From the NCBI RefSeq assembly GCF_000744095.1, contig NZ_JQLI01000008.1, forward strand, positions 3,348,001 to 3,412,000: 64,000 nt of DNA, read 5' to 3'. Source of the stretch: Cupriavidus necator A5-1 (GTDB taxonomy: Bacteria; Pseudomonadota; Gammaproteobacteria; Burkholderiales; Burkholderiaceae). The position numbers and the translations under genes were made by a program. Shown here piece by piece: positions 1 through 8,248 of the stretch; within the stretch, counting starts at the first letter, position 1; the number at the start of each line of letters is the position of its first letter. Below the pieces are notes generated by a model. That model searched no databases. It was not told where the DNA came from and was given only the letters and a program-made list of their open reading frames with translations.

Positions 1-414
1 CTTGCCTGGCGCGGCATCCGGCTGGCCGCGGGGCTGGCCATGCTGACCGGCGCACTGCTGTGGCTGCTGCGCGAGCCGGTGCTGCACGCCTACGCCAGCG
101 ACCCTGCGGTGGTCGCGGCGGCGCTGCCGCTGGTGTTGTTCGTCGCGTTCTACCAAGCCTTCGACGCGGTGCAGGTGATGACCGCCTTTATCCTGCGTGC
201 GTACAAGATCGCGCTGATTCCAACGCTGATCTATGCCGGGTCGCTGTGGGGCGTCGGGCTGGGCGGCGGCTATGTGCTGGGATTCGGACTGATCGAGGGC
301 ATGCCGGCGTTCACGCGCGGTGCAAGCGGCTTCTGGCTGGCCAACAGCGTCAGCCTGGCGCTCGCGGGGGCGCTGTTGGTGCGGTATTTCAACCGGGTCA
401 GCAAAAATCCGTAG
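1..414 (+). CDS. MATE family efflux transporter, C-terminal part
   Basis: The reading frame is open from base 1, so the gene starts upstream of the window; 137 residues remain. The visible part has several hydrophobic helices, for example around residues 14-24, 38-52 and 112-125, and a short Arg/Lys/Asn/Pro tail, as in the last third of NorM/DinF-type multidrug and Na+-coupled MATE exporters. Phrases such as 'YQAFDAVQVMTAFILRAYK' are typical of the C-terminal MATE bundle. It acts in the inner membrane. Substrate cannot be inferred. An imperfect hairpin with a T-rich tail follows at 434-470. Confidence 0.8.
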   Translation, partial: LAWRGIRLAAGLAMLTGALLWLLREPVLHAYASDPAVVAAALPLVLFVAFYQAFDAVQVMTAFILRAYKIALIPTLIYAGSLWGVGLGGGYVLGFGLIEGMPAFTRGASGFWLANSVSLALAGALLVRYFNRVSKNP

Positions 415-433
415 AACCGAGGTACGAAAGGAG

Positions 434-470
434 AAACCCGCATGGTGTTAACAGTGCAGGTTTTCTTTTG
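434..470 (+). terminator. probable terminator after the MATE gene
   Basis: An imperfect hairpin (arms 434-445 and 452-463, one clear mismatch) is followed by ttttctttt on the plus strand. Its left arm and centre closely resemble the tRNA-unit terminator at 1092-1124, so it may be a relic of an extra tRNA-unit terminator. Confidence 0.45.
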
Positions 471-504
471 GCAGAGGGCTCACATACGGCCAGCCGGCGG
501 GAAA

Positions 505-533
505 TAAAAAAACGCCCGCTTGCGCGGGCGTTT
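505..533 (-). terminator. terminator of the left tRNA unit
   Basis: A perfect 10-bp GC-rich stem (510-519 with 524-533) with loop ttgc is followed on the minus strand by a long T run (complement of the a-run at 505-512). It lies 7 bases after the CCA end of tRNA-Asp. Confidence 0.85.
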
Positions 534-539
534 CAGATT

Positions 540-616
540 TGGCGGAGTGGACGGGACTCGAACCCGCGACCCCCGGCGTGACAGGCCGGTATTCTAACCG
601 ACTGAACTACCACTCC
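540..616 (-). tRNA. tRNA-Asp(GTC)
   Basis: The 77-nt minus-strand sequence folds as a cloverleaf with acceptor GGAGUGG, anticodon loop CUGUCAC (anticodon GTC), T-loop GGUUCGAGUCC and an encoded CCA. It is the last gene of the left Ala-Glu-Asp unit and is identical to the copy at 1130-1206. Confidence 0.97.
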
Positions 617-685
617 TTAGTCGGCGCCGTCTCGAGCATTCGCTTTTGACGACTGGCTGGGCGTCTGATTACGCCCGGCTTGTTT

Positions 686-761
686 TGGCGTCCCCTAGGG
701 GATTCGAACCCCTGTACTCACCGTGAAAGGGTGATGTCCTAGGCCTCTAGACGAAGGGGAC
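686..761 (-). tRNA. tRNA-Glu(TTC)
   Basis: A 76-nt minus-strand cloverleaf with acceptor GUCCCCU, anticodon loop CUUUCAC (anticodon TTC), GGUUCGAAUCC T-arm and encoded CCA. It is the middle gene of the left unit and a duplicate of 1276-1351. gltX, which charges this tRNA, lies on the same strand about 1 kb away. Confidence 0.97.
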
Positions 762-866
762 AGAAACTTGTTTTTCAACGCGTTTTCTGTCTTGCGCTGG
801 AAAGTCCGCCATTTTAGCAGGCTTTTTCGCGCCTGGGAAGCTTCTTTTCGATGCTTCCCGAATCCT

Positions 867-942
<76 letters not shown>

Positions 943-1009
943 GTATCCGGTACTACCGGAACACCTTCACCGCGCTGCTGCCAAGAGCAGCATTTGCAGC
1001 GAAGACAGA

Positions 1010-1039
1010 ATTATATAGCGATTTTCGCAACGAATGCAA
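1010..1039 (-). promoter_or_regulatory. sigma70 promoter of the left tRNA unit
   Basis: On the minus strand there is a -35 TTGCAT (1034-1039), an 18-bp spacer and a perfect -10 TATAAT (1010-1015), about 70 bp upstream of tRNA-Ala. A closely similar promoter precedes the second unit, so each tRNA cassette looks independently transcribed. Confidence 0.75.
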
Positions 1040-1091
1040 CACTTTTCATTGCTTCCACGGCGATTAACGACATAATCCCTCACCCTAAAAG

Positions 1092-1124
1092 AAAAACCCG
1101 CATGGCGATTAACCATGCGGGTTT
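1092..1124 (-). terminator. terminator of the right tRNA unit
   Basis: A perfect 12-bp stem (1094-1105 with 1113-1124) and a minus-strand U tract (complement of aaaaa at 1092-1096) lie directly after the CCA of the second tRNA-Asp. This separates the two units. Confidence 0.85.
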
Positions 1125-1129
1125 AGTTT

Positions 1130-1206
1130 TGGCGGAGTGGACGGGACTCGAACCCGCGACCCCCGGCGTGACAGGCCGGTATTCTAACCGACTGAACTAC
1201 CACTCC
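1130..1206 (-). tRNA. tRNA-Asp(GTC), second copy
   Basis: The sequence is identical to the tRNA-Asp at 540-616: 77 nt with CCA and anticodon GTC. It is the last gene of the right Ala-Glu-Asp unit. Confidence 0.97.
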
Positions 1207-1275
1207 TTAGTCGGCTGCCGCTTCAAGCAAACGCTTGAGACGACATGCTGGACGTCTGATTACGCCCGGCTGTTT

Positions 1276-1351
1276 TGGCGTCCCCTAGGGGATTCGAACC
1301 CCTGTACTCACCGTGAAAGGGTGATGTCCTAGGCCTCTAGACGAAGGGGAC
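1276..1351 (-). tRNA. tRNA-Glu(TTC), second copy
   Basis: The sequence is identical to 686-761: 76 nt with CCA and anticodon TTC. The spacer to tRNA-Asp shows scattered differences from that of the left unit while the tRNA bodies are identical. Confidence 0.97.
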
Positions 1352-1416
1352 AGAAACTTGTTTTTCAACACGTTCCGTCTGGGTCACCCGAAACAACCTA
1401 GATGACTCCGAAATCT

Positions 1417-1492
<76 letters not shown>

Positions 1493-1562
1493 ATGGTACT
1501 GCCATTTACTGCAACTTGCTTTGTTTTCGCCTGATTTAACTACCGTTTCAAGCGAAGCCAAG

Positions 1563-1590
1563 ATTATATATGAACCACTAATCTTTGCAA
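1563..1590 (-). promoter_or_regulatory. sigma70 promoter of the right tRNA unit
   Basis: On the minus strand there is a -35 TTGCAA (1585-1590), a 16-bp spacer and a -10 TATAAT (1563-1568), in an AT-rich stretch about 70 bp upstream of tRNA-Ala. The bases after the -10 (CTTCGCT) match those after the promoter of the left unit. Confidence 0.75.
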
Positions 1591-1765
1591 GCTCCCGTTT
1601 TGACTTTTTTCGCTATCTCTTCACATTAAAGCTGCTCGGCGATTCGCGAGGATCGTTGCGGATCCGCCAGCCCGCTTGGTCAGGGACCGCGCTGCAGGGA
1701 GAACGAGATTATGCGCAAGACCGGCCCGGAGCGCAAGCCCCCGGCGCGGACTTTTGCACGATTTT

Positions 1766-3166
1766 TTACGCGGCGGCGGCCAGGCGGCGCAGCACCGTGT
1801 CGCGGCCGAACAGTTCCAGCACGGCGTCGATGCTCGGGGTCTGCAACTGCCCCGCCACCAGCAGGCGCACCGGCATCGCAAGCTTGGGCATCTTCAGGCC
1901 AAACTCGGCCAGCACGGCCTTGAAAGTGGCGTTGATAGCCTCGCGCTTCCACTCGGGCAGCGCGGCGAGCTGGCTGGCCAGTGCCGCCAGCGCAGGCTGG
2001 ATCTCCGGCGTCAGGTGCTCGGCCTTGAGGGCGGCGTCAGGCTGCGGCTCGCCGCGATAGAACAGCAGCGCGGCCTGCGCGACTTCCTTCAGCGTATTGG
2101 CACGGTCCTTCACCAGCGCCACCACGCCGACCAGGTCCGCCCCTTCCACCTTGCCGCCGAGCGCCTCGATAAACGACTGCGTCAGCGTGGCCAGGCGCTG
2201 GTTGTCGCCGACCTTGATGTAGTGGTTATTCAGCCAGGCCAGCTTCTCGGGGTTGTACTGGGCGGGCGACTTGCCCAGGTGCTCCAGGTCGAACCACTCG
2301 ATAAACTGCTCGCGCGAGAAGATCTCGGCATCGCCGTGGGCCCAGCCCAGGCGCGCCAGGTAGTTCAGCACGGCTTCCGGCAGGTAGCCCTCGTCGCGGT
2401 AGCCCGTCACGGCCATGGCGCCGTGGCGCTTGCTCATCTTCTCGCCCTGCTCGTTGAGCACGGTCGGCAGGTGGGCGTAGACCGGCGGCGTGCCGCCGAG
2501 CGCGCGGATGATGTTGATCTGGCGCGGGGTGTTGTTGACGTGGTCGTCGCCGCGGATCACGTGGGTGATCTTCATGTCGAGGTCGTCCACCACCACGCAG
2601 AAGTTGTACGTGGGCGTACCGTCCGGGCGCGCGATCACCAGGTCATCGAGCTCGTCGTTTGAGATCTCGATGCGGCCCTTGACCGCGTCATCCCACACCA
2701 CGCTGCCGCCGATCGGATTCTTGAAGCGGATCACCGGATCGACGCCGGCCGGCGGCTCGGGCAGGACCTTGCCCGGCTCGGGGCGCCAGAAGCCGTTGTA
2801 GCGCGGCTTCTCGCCACGCTCGCGCTGGGCTTCGCGCAGTGCGTCCAGCTCTGCCGTGCTCATGTAGCAGCGGTAGGCCAGGCCGGCCTCGACCATCTGC
2901 GCGACCACTTCGCGATAGCGGTCCATGCGCTGCATCTGGTAGAAGGGGCCCTCATCGATATCCATCTCCAGCCAGGCCATGCTCTCGAGGATCACGTCGA
3001 CCGCTTCCTGCGACGAACGCTCGACGTCGGTGTCTTCGATGCGCAGGATGAAGTCGCCCTTCATGCGGCGGGCGAAGGCCCAGGGGTAGAGCGCGGAGCG
3101 GATATTGCCGAGGTGGATGAAACCGGTCGGGCTCGGCGCAAAGCGGGTGCGGACGCGTTGGGTCAT
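1766..3166 (-). CDS. gltX: glutamate--tRNA ligase
   Basis: The enzyme attaches glutamate to tRNA-Glu in the cytoplasm. The 466-residue length is that of bacterial GluRS. The class I signatures are visible: a HIGH-type motif HLGN at about residues 18-21 after APSPTGF, and GEKMSKRHG in the middle. I chose the ATG at 3166 (MTQRVRTRFAPSPTG) because the homologous N-terminus begins there; an in-frame start at 3184 adds six atypical residues. Two tRNA-Glu genes lie downstream on the same strand. A terminator-like hairpin sits in the leader at 3188-3213. Confidence 0.97.
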   Translation of the reverse strand: MTQRVRTRFAPSPTGFIHLGNIRSALYPWAFARRMKGDFILRIEDTDVERSSQEAVDVILESMAWLEMDIDEGPFYQMQRMDRYREVVAQMVEAGLAYRCYMSTAELDALREAQRERGEKPRYNGFWRPEPGKVLPEPPAGVDPVIRFKNPIGGSVVWDDAVKGRIEISNDELDDLVIARPDGTPTYNFCVVVDDLDMKITHVIRGDDHVNNTPRQINIIRALGGTPPVYAHLPTVLNEQGEKMSKRHGAMAVTGYRDEGYLPEAVLNYLARLGWAHGDAEIFSREQFIEWFDLEHLGKSPAQYNPEKLAWLNNHYIKVGDNQRLATLTQSFIEALGGKVEGADLVGVVALVKDRANTLKEVAQAALLFYRGEPQPDAALKAEHLTPEIQPALAALASQLAALPEWKREAINATFKAVLAEFGLKMPKLAMPVRLLVAGQLQTPSIDAVLELFGRDTVLRRLAAAA

Positions 3167-3187
3167 GGTCAGGGGCAGAAACAAGAA

Positions 3188-3213
3188 AGCCCGCGCTCAG
3201 CGGCGCGCGGGCT
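3188..3213 (-). promoter_or_regulatory. terminator-like hairpin in the gltX leader
   Basis: A perfect 9-bp GC-rich stem (3188-3196 with 3205-3213) is followed on the minus strand by tttcttgttt. It lies between the likely promoter -10 (3232-3237) and the gltX ATG (3166). It could be an attenuator or simply a structured leader. Confidence 0.5.
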
Positions 3214-3231
3214 GGTATGTGCAGGCTTTGC

Positions 3232-3240
3232 ATTATACCA
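3232..3240 (-). promoter_or_regulatory. extended -10 promoter for gltX
   Basis: On the minus strand TGGTATAAT gives a perfect -10 with an upstream TG (extended -10). No good -35 is visible about 17 bp further up. Transcription would start near 3225, giving a leader of about 60 nt. Confidence 0.6.
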
Positions 3241-3411
3241 ATGCGGTTCCCCCTCCCCGCCCCGCCGTGCCGGGCGCGCGCGGAATCATTTATGCTTGCG
3301 CCGGTCTGAGATCGTGCCTGCCGCGAAGAAACGCGAAGTCAGGCGCGCGTGAGCCGCGCCCGCATCACATGCCACCGCATGCCGGTCCCACCTGGTTCCT
3401 GATACCGCTTC

Positions 3412-4332
3412 ATGCAACGACGTCATTTCCTCGGCATATCCGCGGCCGCCCTGCTGGCGGGGTGCTCGTTCGGCCCGCGCCCGGCGCCGCCGGTAGCAGC
3501 CACCCCGCCCACGCCTCGCCCGGTCAAGATCGGCCTCGCACTCGGCGGCGGCGCCGCGCGCGGCTTTGCGCATATCGGCGTGATCAAGGCGCTCGAAGCC
3601 CAGGGCATCCATGCCGACCTGGTAACCGGCACCAGCGCCGGCGCGGTGGTCGCCGCGCTGTACGCCAGCGGCCTGGACGGCTTCAAGCTGAACAAGCTGG
3701 CGCTGACCATGGACGAAGCGGCCATCGCCGACTGGGCCCTGCCCTTCGGCACCCGCTTCGGTGGCTGGCTCAAGGGCGAGGCGCTGCAGAACTACGTGAA
3801 CCGGCTGGTGCAGAACCGACCGATCGAAGCGATGAAGCTGCCGCTGGGCATCGTCGCCACCGACCTGAAGACCGGCGAGAAAATCCTGTTCCGCCGCGGC
3901 AATACCGGGCAGGCGGTGCGCGCCTCGAGCAGCGTGCCGGGCGTGTTCCAGCCGGTATCGATCCAGGAGCACGACTATGTCGATGGCGGCCTGGTCGAGC
4001 CGGTACCGGTGGATTCCGCACGCAGCATGGGCGCGGACTTCGTTATCGCGGTCAATATCTCGGCCGATCCGTCGGCGCAGAAGAATGCCGGCCAGAGCGG
4101 CGTGCTGCTGCAGACCACGGCGATCATGGGCCAGTCGATCAACAAGATGGCACTGGCGCGCGCCGACGTGGTGATCCGCCCCGAACTGCCCGACATGGGC
4201 GGCAGCGACTTCAACGCCCGCAACCGCGCGGTGCTGGCCGGCGAACAGGCCGTCTCGGCGGTGATGGCTACGCTGCGCCAGAAGCTGGAACAGGCGCGGC
4301 TGCAGCCGGCGGGCACCGTCGCCGCACAATAG
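3412..4332 (+). CDS. patatin-like phospholipase family lipoprotein
   Basis: This 306-residue protein starts with a lipoprotein signal peptide (MQRRHFLGISAAALLAGCS; lipobox Cys18), so it is probably anchored in the outer or inner membrane facing the periplasm. The patatin fold is shown by the oxyanion loop GGGAARG (about residues 45-51), the nucleophile motif GTSAG (Ser75) and the DGG motif (Asp191). The Ser/Asp dyad is complete, so it is expected to be an active serine acyl hydrolase. Resemblance is to the RssA/bacterial patatin group; the natural lipid substrate is unknown. It is transcribed alone and ends in a strong bidirectional terminator. Confidence 0.9.
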   Translation: MQRRHFLGISAAALLAGCSFGPRPAPPVAATPPTPRPVKIGLALGGGAARGFAHIGVIKALEAQGIHADLVTGTSAGAVVAALYASGLDGFKLNKLALTMDEAAIADWALPFGTRFGGWLKGEALQNYVNRLVQNRPIEAMKLPLGIVATDLKTGEKILFRRGNTGQAVRASSSVPGVFQPVSIQEHDYVDGGLVEPVPVDSARSMGADFVIAVNISADPSAQKNAGQSGVLLQTTAIMGQSINKMALARADVVIRPELPDMGGSDFNARNRAVLAGEQAVSAVMATLRQKLEQARLQPAGTVAAQ

Positions 4333-4354
4333 GCTCGCGTTGCCTGCGGAAAGC

Positions 4355-4382
4355 AAAAAGGACTGCCGCAGCAGTCCTTTTT
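4355..4382. terminator. bidirectional terminator between convergent genes
   Basis: A perfect 12-bp inverted repeat (AAAAAGGACTGC and its complement, loop cgca) carries T runs on both strands. It lies between the patatin gene (+) and the NlpC/P60 gene (-). Confidence 0.9.
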
Positions 4383-4402
4383 GTTTGGGACGTACCGAAA
4401 GC

Positions 4403-5086
4403 TCAGCCGCCGTACAGCGTGGCGCGGCTGGCCTTGGGATCGTAGCGCTTGAGCGTCTCGACCATGTCGCCCAAGCTTTCGCTGCGGCTGCCGCCTTCCT
4501 TGTCGTCGATACGGCGGGCGCCGTTGTAGCGCGTCACCCAGTACGCCGCACGCATGTCGTCGACACGGATCTTGCTGCCCGTGGACGGGGCATGCACGAA
4601 CTTGTTGTCGCCGATATAGATGCCGACATGCGAGAAGGTCTGGCGCATGGTGTTGAAGAACACCAGGTCGCCCGGACGCAGGTCGGTCGCCGCGACGTTG
4701 GTGCCGACACGGCTGATTTCGACAGAGCGGCGCGGCAGCATGAAGCCGAAGGTGTCATGGAACACGTAGCGGACAAAGCCGCTGCAGTCCAGGCCGGATT
4801 CGGGGCTGTTGCCGCCGAAGCGGTAACGCACGCCGATCAGGCCCAGCGCATTCATGACCAGGTCGCCAGCCTTGCTGGCAACGTTGCTGGTGGAATTCAC
4901 CACCGACGACAGCAAGCCGCGCTTGCCTTCCGTATGCGAGTCCGCGGCCGGGGCCGTGGCATCGATACGGGCGTCGGCATCCTTGAATACCGTGTCCGCC
5001 AGCACTCCATTCGACACAGTCGCACCGCAGGCAATGGCAATCCCCACGGCGGCGCGCGCCAGGGAATGAAGTACCGATCGCTGCAT
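4403..5086 (-). CDS. C40 family (NlpC/P60) peptidoglycan peptidase
   Basis: This is a secreted 227-residue cell-wall hydrolase predicted to cut D-Glu to diamino-acid bonds in peptidoglycan peptides. A Sec signal peptide occupies about residues 1-30. The NlpC/P60 domain covers about 80-195 with catalytic Cys101 in LDCSGFVRYVF and His153 in SHVGIYIGD; His165 in FVHAPS is a candidate third residue. The ATG at 5086 is preceded by gggaga at a good distance. An upstream ATG at 5125 lacks such a site and would bury the signal peptide. A sigma70 promoter is seen at 5287-5315. Confidence 0.92.
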   Translation of the reverse strand: MQRSVLHSLARAAVGIAIACGATVSNGVLADTVFKDADARIDATAPAADSHTEGKRGLLSSVVNSTSNVASKAGDLVMNALGLIGVRYRFGGNSPESGLDCSGFVRYVFHDTFGFMLPRRSVEISRVGTNVAATDLRPGDLVFFNTMRQTFSHVGIYIGDNKFVHAPSTGSKIRVDDMRAAYWVTRYNGARRIDDKEGGSRSESLGDMVETLKRYDPKASRATLYGG

Positions 5087-5286
5087 TGGTTCTCCCGTTG
5101 ATCGTTCCAAAGCAAGCCCCGGCACAAGACCGGGGCGGCTAGGGCTATCTGTGAAATTCGTGTGAACTTCCGGGAGCGAACCTACGCAACATCCGCGCCA
5201 GGCATTTCGCTGGCAACCGCACCAGAAACGTGCCTCGCACGATTCAATGCGTCGGACAGACCACCCCCAAAACTAGTTCTCGCGGG

Positions 5287-5315
5287 ATGGTAAAGGGTTG
5301 TCATTCACATGTCAA
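5287..5315 (-). promoter_or_regulatory. sigma70 promoter upstream of the NlpC/P60 gene
   Basis: On the minus strand there is a perfect -35 TTGACA (5310-5315), a 17-bp spacer and a -10 TACCAT (5287-5292). Transcription would start near 5280, about 195 nt before the NlpC/P60 start. The 364-base gap 5087-5450 is AT-richer than its surroundings and I see no convincing gene in it. Confidence 0.65.
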
Positions 5316-5450
5316 AGTCCGTTACAAATTCCACGGATTTGGCTTGCGAATCAACGATATAGGCCGAATTTCGCATCTTGTTTATTGGATTGCGCATATC
5401 AAACGGTGCTATCCGAACGGGCCTGCGACGTTGTTGCGCAGTACCCATGA

Positions 5451-7115
5451 TCAGGCCGCCCCGACCTGCGCCGCGGCCATCAGCTTGCGGGTATACGGAT
5501 GCTGCGGCGCACCGAGCACCGCCTCGGTTTCGCCCGCCTCGACCACCTCCCCTGCCTTCATCACGAGCACGCGGTGCGCCATCGCACGGATCACGGCGAG
5601 GTCGTGGCTGATAAACAGGTAGCTGAGGTTGTACTTGTGCTGCAACTGCGACAGCAGCGCCAGCACCTGCTGCTGGATCGAGACATCCAGCGCCGAGGTC
5701 GGCTCGTCCAGCACCAGGATCTGGGGCTTGAGGATCAGCACCCGCGCGATCGCGATGCGCTGGCGCTGCCCGCCCGAGAACTCGTGCGGATAGCGGCCCA
5801 GCGCGGTGCGGTCCATGCCGACCTCGCGCAGCGCCTCGATCACACGCTGGCGCGTGGCCTCGCGCGAAAGCCCGGGCTGGTGCAACGCCAGGCCCTCGCC
5901 CACGATCTGCTCGATGGTCATGCGCGGCGCCAGGGAGCCGAACGGATCCTGGAACACCACCTGCATGCGCGAACGCAGCTGGCAACGGTCCTTGCGGGTA
6001 GCGTCGTCGAAACTGCGGCCGAGGAAATGGATGGTGCCGCCGCTCTTGCGCTGCAGCGCCAGCACCGTATGCGCCAGCGTGGTCTTGCCCGAGCCGGACT
6101 CGCCAACGATGCCGACGGTCTCACCCTCGCGCAACTGGAAGTCCACGTCCTTGACCGCCGCGAACTGGTCCTTGCCGAACCAGCCGGCCAGCCCGCGCCG
6201 TTTGCGCGCGTAGCTGACGCTGAGGTTGCGCGCCTCCAGCAGCACCGGTGCCAGCGGCACCAGCGGCAGCACCTCGCGCTTGGGGCGGCTGTCGATCAGC
6301 TTGCGGGTATACGGGTGCTGAGGCGCGGCGAACACCTGCGCGGTCTCGCCGGTCTCGACCAGCACGCCCTTCTCCATCACGCCCACGCGCTGGGCAAAGG
6401 CACGCACCAGGTTGAGGTCATGGGTGATCAGCATGACCGCCATGCCGAACTCGGCCTGCAGGTCGCGCAGCAGATCCAGGATCTGGGCGCGGATGGTGAC
6501 GTCCAGCGCCGTGGTCGGCTCGTCCGCCAGCAGCAGCTTGGGGCGGCAGGCCAAGGCCATGGCGATCATGGCGCGCTGGCGCTGGCCGCCGGATAGCTGG
6601 TGTGGAAAGCTGTCGAAGCGGTGCGCGGCGTCGCTGATGCCGGTGCGCTCCAGCAGCGCGATGGCGCGTTCGCGCGCGGCGCGGCGGTCCAGGTCTTCGT
6701 GCAGCGCGAGCGTCTCGACGATCTGGTTGCCGATCGTATACAGCGGGTTCAGCGCGGTCATCGGCTCCTGGAAGATCATCGCGATGTCGGCGCCGCGGAT
6801 CGCGCGCATCTCGCGGTCCGATACATCCAGCAGGTTCTTGCCCTTGAAGCGGATCGCACCATCGTAGTAGGCATCTTCCACCAGCCGCAGCATCGCCAGC
6901 GCGGTCACGGTCTTGCCCGAGCCGGACTCGCCAACCAGCGCATAGCGCTCGCCGGCGCGCAGGTCGAAGCTGACCTCGCGCACCGCGCGCGTGGCATGCT
7001 CGCCGTGGCCGAAGGTGACGGACAGCTTGTCCACACACATCAGCGTGGAGCCAGGAGCCGGGGCCGCCGTCGCCGGGCTCATCTCGGGTTGGAGCACAGG
7101 AGACAGCGCGGTCAT
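5451..7115 (-). CDS. yejF: oligopeptide ABC transporter, double ATP-binding protein
   Basis: At 554 residues this is the twin-ATPase subunit that powers a YejABEF-type peptide importer from the cytoplasmic side of the inner membrane. Two complete ABC cassettes are visible. Each has a Walker A GESGSGKT, a Q-loop (FQEP, FQDP), a signature LSGGQRQR or FSGGQRQR, and Walker B LLADEPTTALD or LVLDEPTSALD. The ATG at 7115 overlaps the stop of the upstream permease by 4 bases (ATGA), so translation is probably coupled. It is the last gene of the operon. Confidence 0.95.
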   Translation of the reverse strand: MTALSPVLQPEMSPATAAPAPGSTLMCVDKLSVTFGHGEHATRAVREVSFDLRAGERYALVGESGSGKTVTALAMLRLVEDAYYDGAIRFKGKNLLDVSDREMRAIRGADIAMIFQEPMTALNPLYTIGNQIVETLALHEDLDRRAARERAIALLERTGISDAAHRFDSFPHQLSGGQRQRAMIAMALACRPKLLLADEPTTALDVTIRAQILDLLRDLQAEFGMAVMLITHDLNLVRAFAQRVGVMEKGVLVETGETAQVFAAPQHPYTRKLIDSRPKREVLPLVPLAPVLLEARNLSVSYARKRRGLAGWFGKDQFAAVKDVDFQLREGETVGIVGESGSGKTTLAHTVLALQRKSGGTIHFLGRSFDDATRKDRCQLRSRMQVVFQDPFGSLAPRMTIEQIVGEGLALHQPGLSREATRQRVIEALREVGMDRTALGRYPHEFSGGQRQRIAIARVLILKPQILVLDEPTSALDVSIQQQVLALLSQLQHKYNLSYLFISHDLAVIRAMAHRVLVMKAGEVVEAGETEAVLGAPQHPYTRKLMAAAQVGAA

Positions 7116-8248
7116 GGCGTGACCTCCGGTGCCGCCCCGGTCGGCGCGCCGGCAGGGACCTTGGGTTCGACCCGGCCGCGCAGCGCAGCCAGGCCCAGGC
7201 GGGTGTCGAAGGCATCGCGCAGCGCATCGCCCATGAAGGTCAGCAGCATCAGCGTGACCACCAGCACCGTGAAGGTCGACAGCGAGATCCACCAGGCGTC
7301 CAGGTTGCCCTTGCCCTGCGCCAGCAGCTCGCCCAGGCTGGGCGTGGTGGGCGGCACGCCCAGGCCGAGGAAGTCCAGGCTGGTCAGCGCCAGGATCGCG
7401 GCACTCATGCGGAACGGCAGGAAGGTGATCACCGGGGTCAGGCTGTTGGGCAGGATATGGCGCCACATGATCTGCACATTGGACAGGCCCAGCGCACGCG
7501 CGGCCTTGACGTAGTCGAGCGAGCGGTTGCGGTAGAACTCGGCGCGCACGTAGTCGGACAGGCCCATCCAGCCGAACAGCGACAGCAGGATGATCAGCAG
7601 CGCCAGGCTGGGCTCGAAGATCGAGGCAAAGATGATCAGCAGGTACAGCTCTGGCATCGAACTCCAGATTTCGATGGCCCGCTGAGAAAACAGGTCGAAG
7701 CGCCCGCCGAAGAAGCCCATCAGCGCCCCGGTCAGCGTGCCGACCAGCACGCCGATCACCGTCAGCGCCATGCCGAACAGCACCGACACGCGAAAGCCAT
7801 ACAAGAGCCGCGCGAGGATGTCGCGGCCGCGGTCGTCGGTGCCCAGCCAGTTCTCGGCCGACGGCGGCGCCGGGTTTGGTTCCTTGGCGAAGTAGTTGAG
7901 CGAGTCGTACGAATACCGGTTCAGCGGGAAGACCGCAAAGTTCCCGTCGGTGGTGATGCGATCGCGGATAAACGGATCGAGATAGTCGGCCGGCGTCGGG
8001 AAATCGCCGCCGAAGGCGGTCTCGGGGTAGACCTTGACGATCGGGAAGAAATACTCGCCCTTGTAGCGCACCACCAGCGGCCGGTTGCTGGACAGCACCT
8101 CGGCGCCCAGGCTCAGCACGAAGATGATCACGAAGATCACCAGGCTCCAGTAGCCGCGCCGGTTGCGGCGGAAGCGCTGCCAGGCGCGCTGGCGCGGCGA
8201 GGGCGAGTGCGGCAGGCCGTTGGGCACCGCGTGCGTGAACGGTTTCAT
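7112..8248 (-). CDS. yejE: oligopeptide ABC transporter permease
   Basis: This 378-residue inner-membrane permease of the DppC/OppC type is longer than usual, as in YejE. It has one N-terminal transmembrane helix, a large periplasmic insert (about residues 60-165) and a C-terminal bundle with the permease loop 'AARALGLSNVQIMWRHILPN' that contacts the ATPase. It overlaps yejF at its end and yejB at its start by 4 bases each. It is expected to pair with YejB. Confidence 0.95.
   Translation of the reverse strand: MKPFTHAVPNGLPHSPSPRQRAWQRFRRNRRGYWSLVIFVIIFVLSLGAEVLSSNRPLVVRYKGEYFFPIVKVYPETAFGGDFPTPADYLDPFIRDRITTDGNFAVFPLNRYSYDSLNYFAKEPNPAPPSAENWLGTDDRGRDILARLLYGFRVSVLFGMALTVIGVLVGTLTGALMGFFGGRFDLFSQRAIEIWSSMPELYLLIIFASIFEPSLALLIILLSLFGWMGLSDYVRAEFYRNRSLDYVKAARALGLSNVQIMWRHILPNSLTPVITFLPFRMSAAILALTSLDFLGLGVPPTTPSLGELLAQGKGNLDAWWISLSTFTVLVVTLMLLTFMGDALRDAFDTRLGLAALRGRVEPKVPAGAPTGAAPEVTP

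Noticed and set aside
5305..5448. A 47-codon frame (MGTAQQRRRPVRIAPFDMRN...) just after yejF
   Set aside because: No ribosome site, codon use unlike the neighbours, and its end overlaps the promoter of the NlpC/P60 gene.
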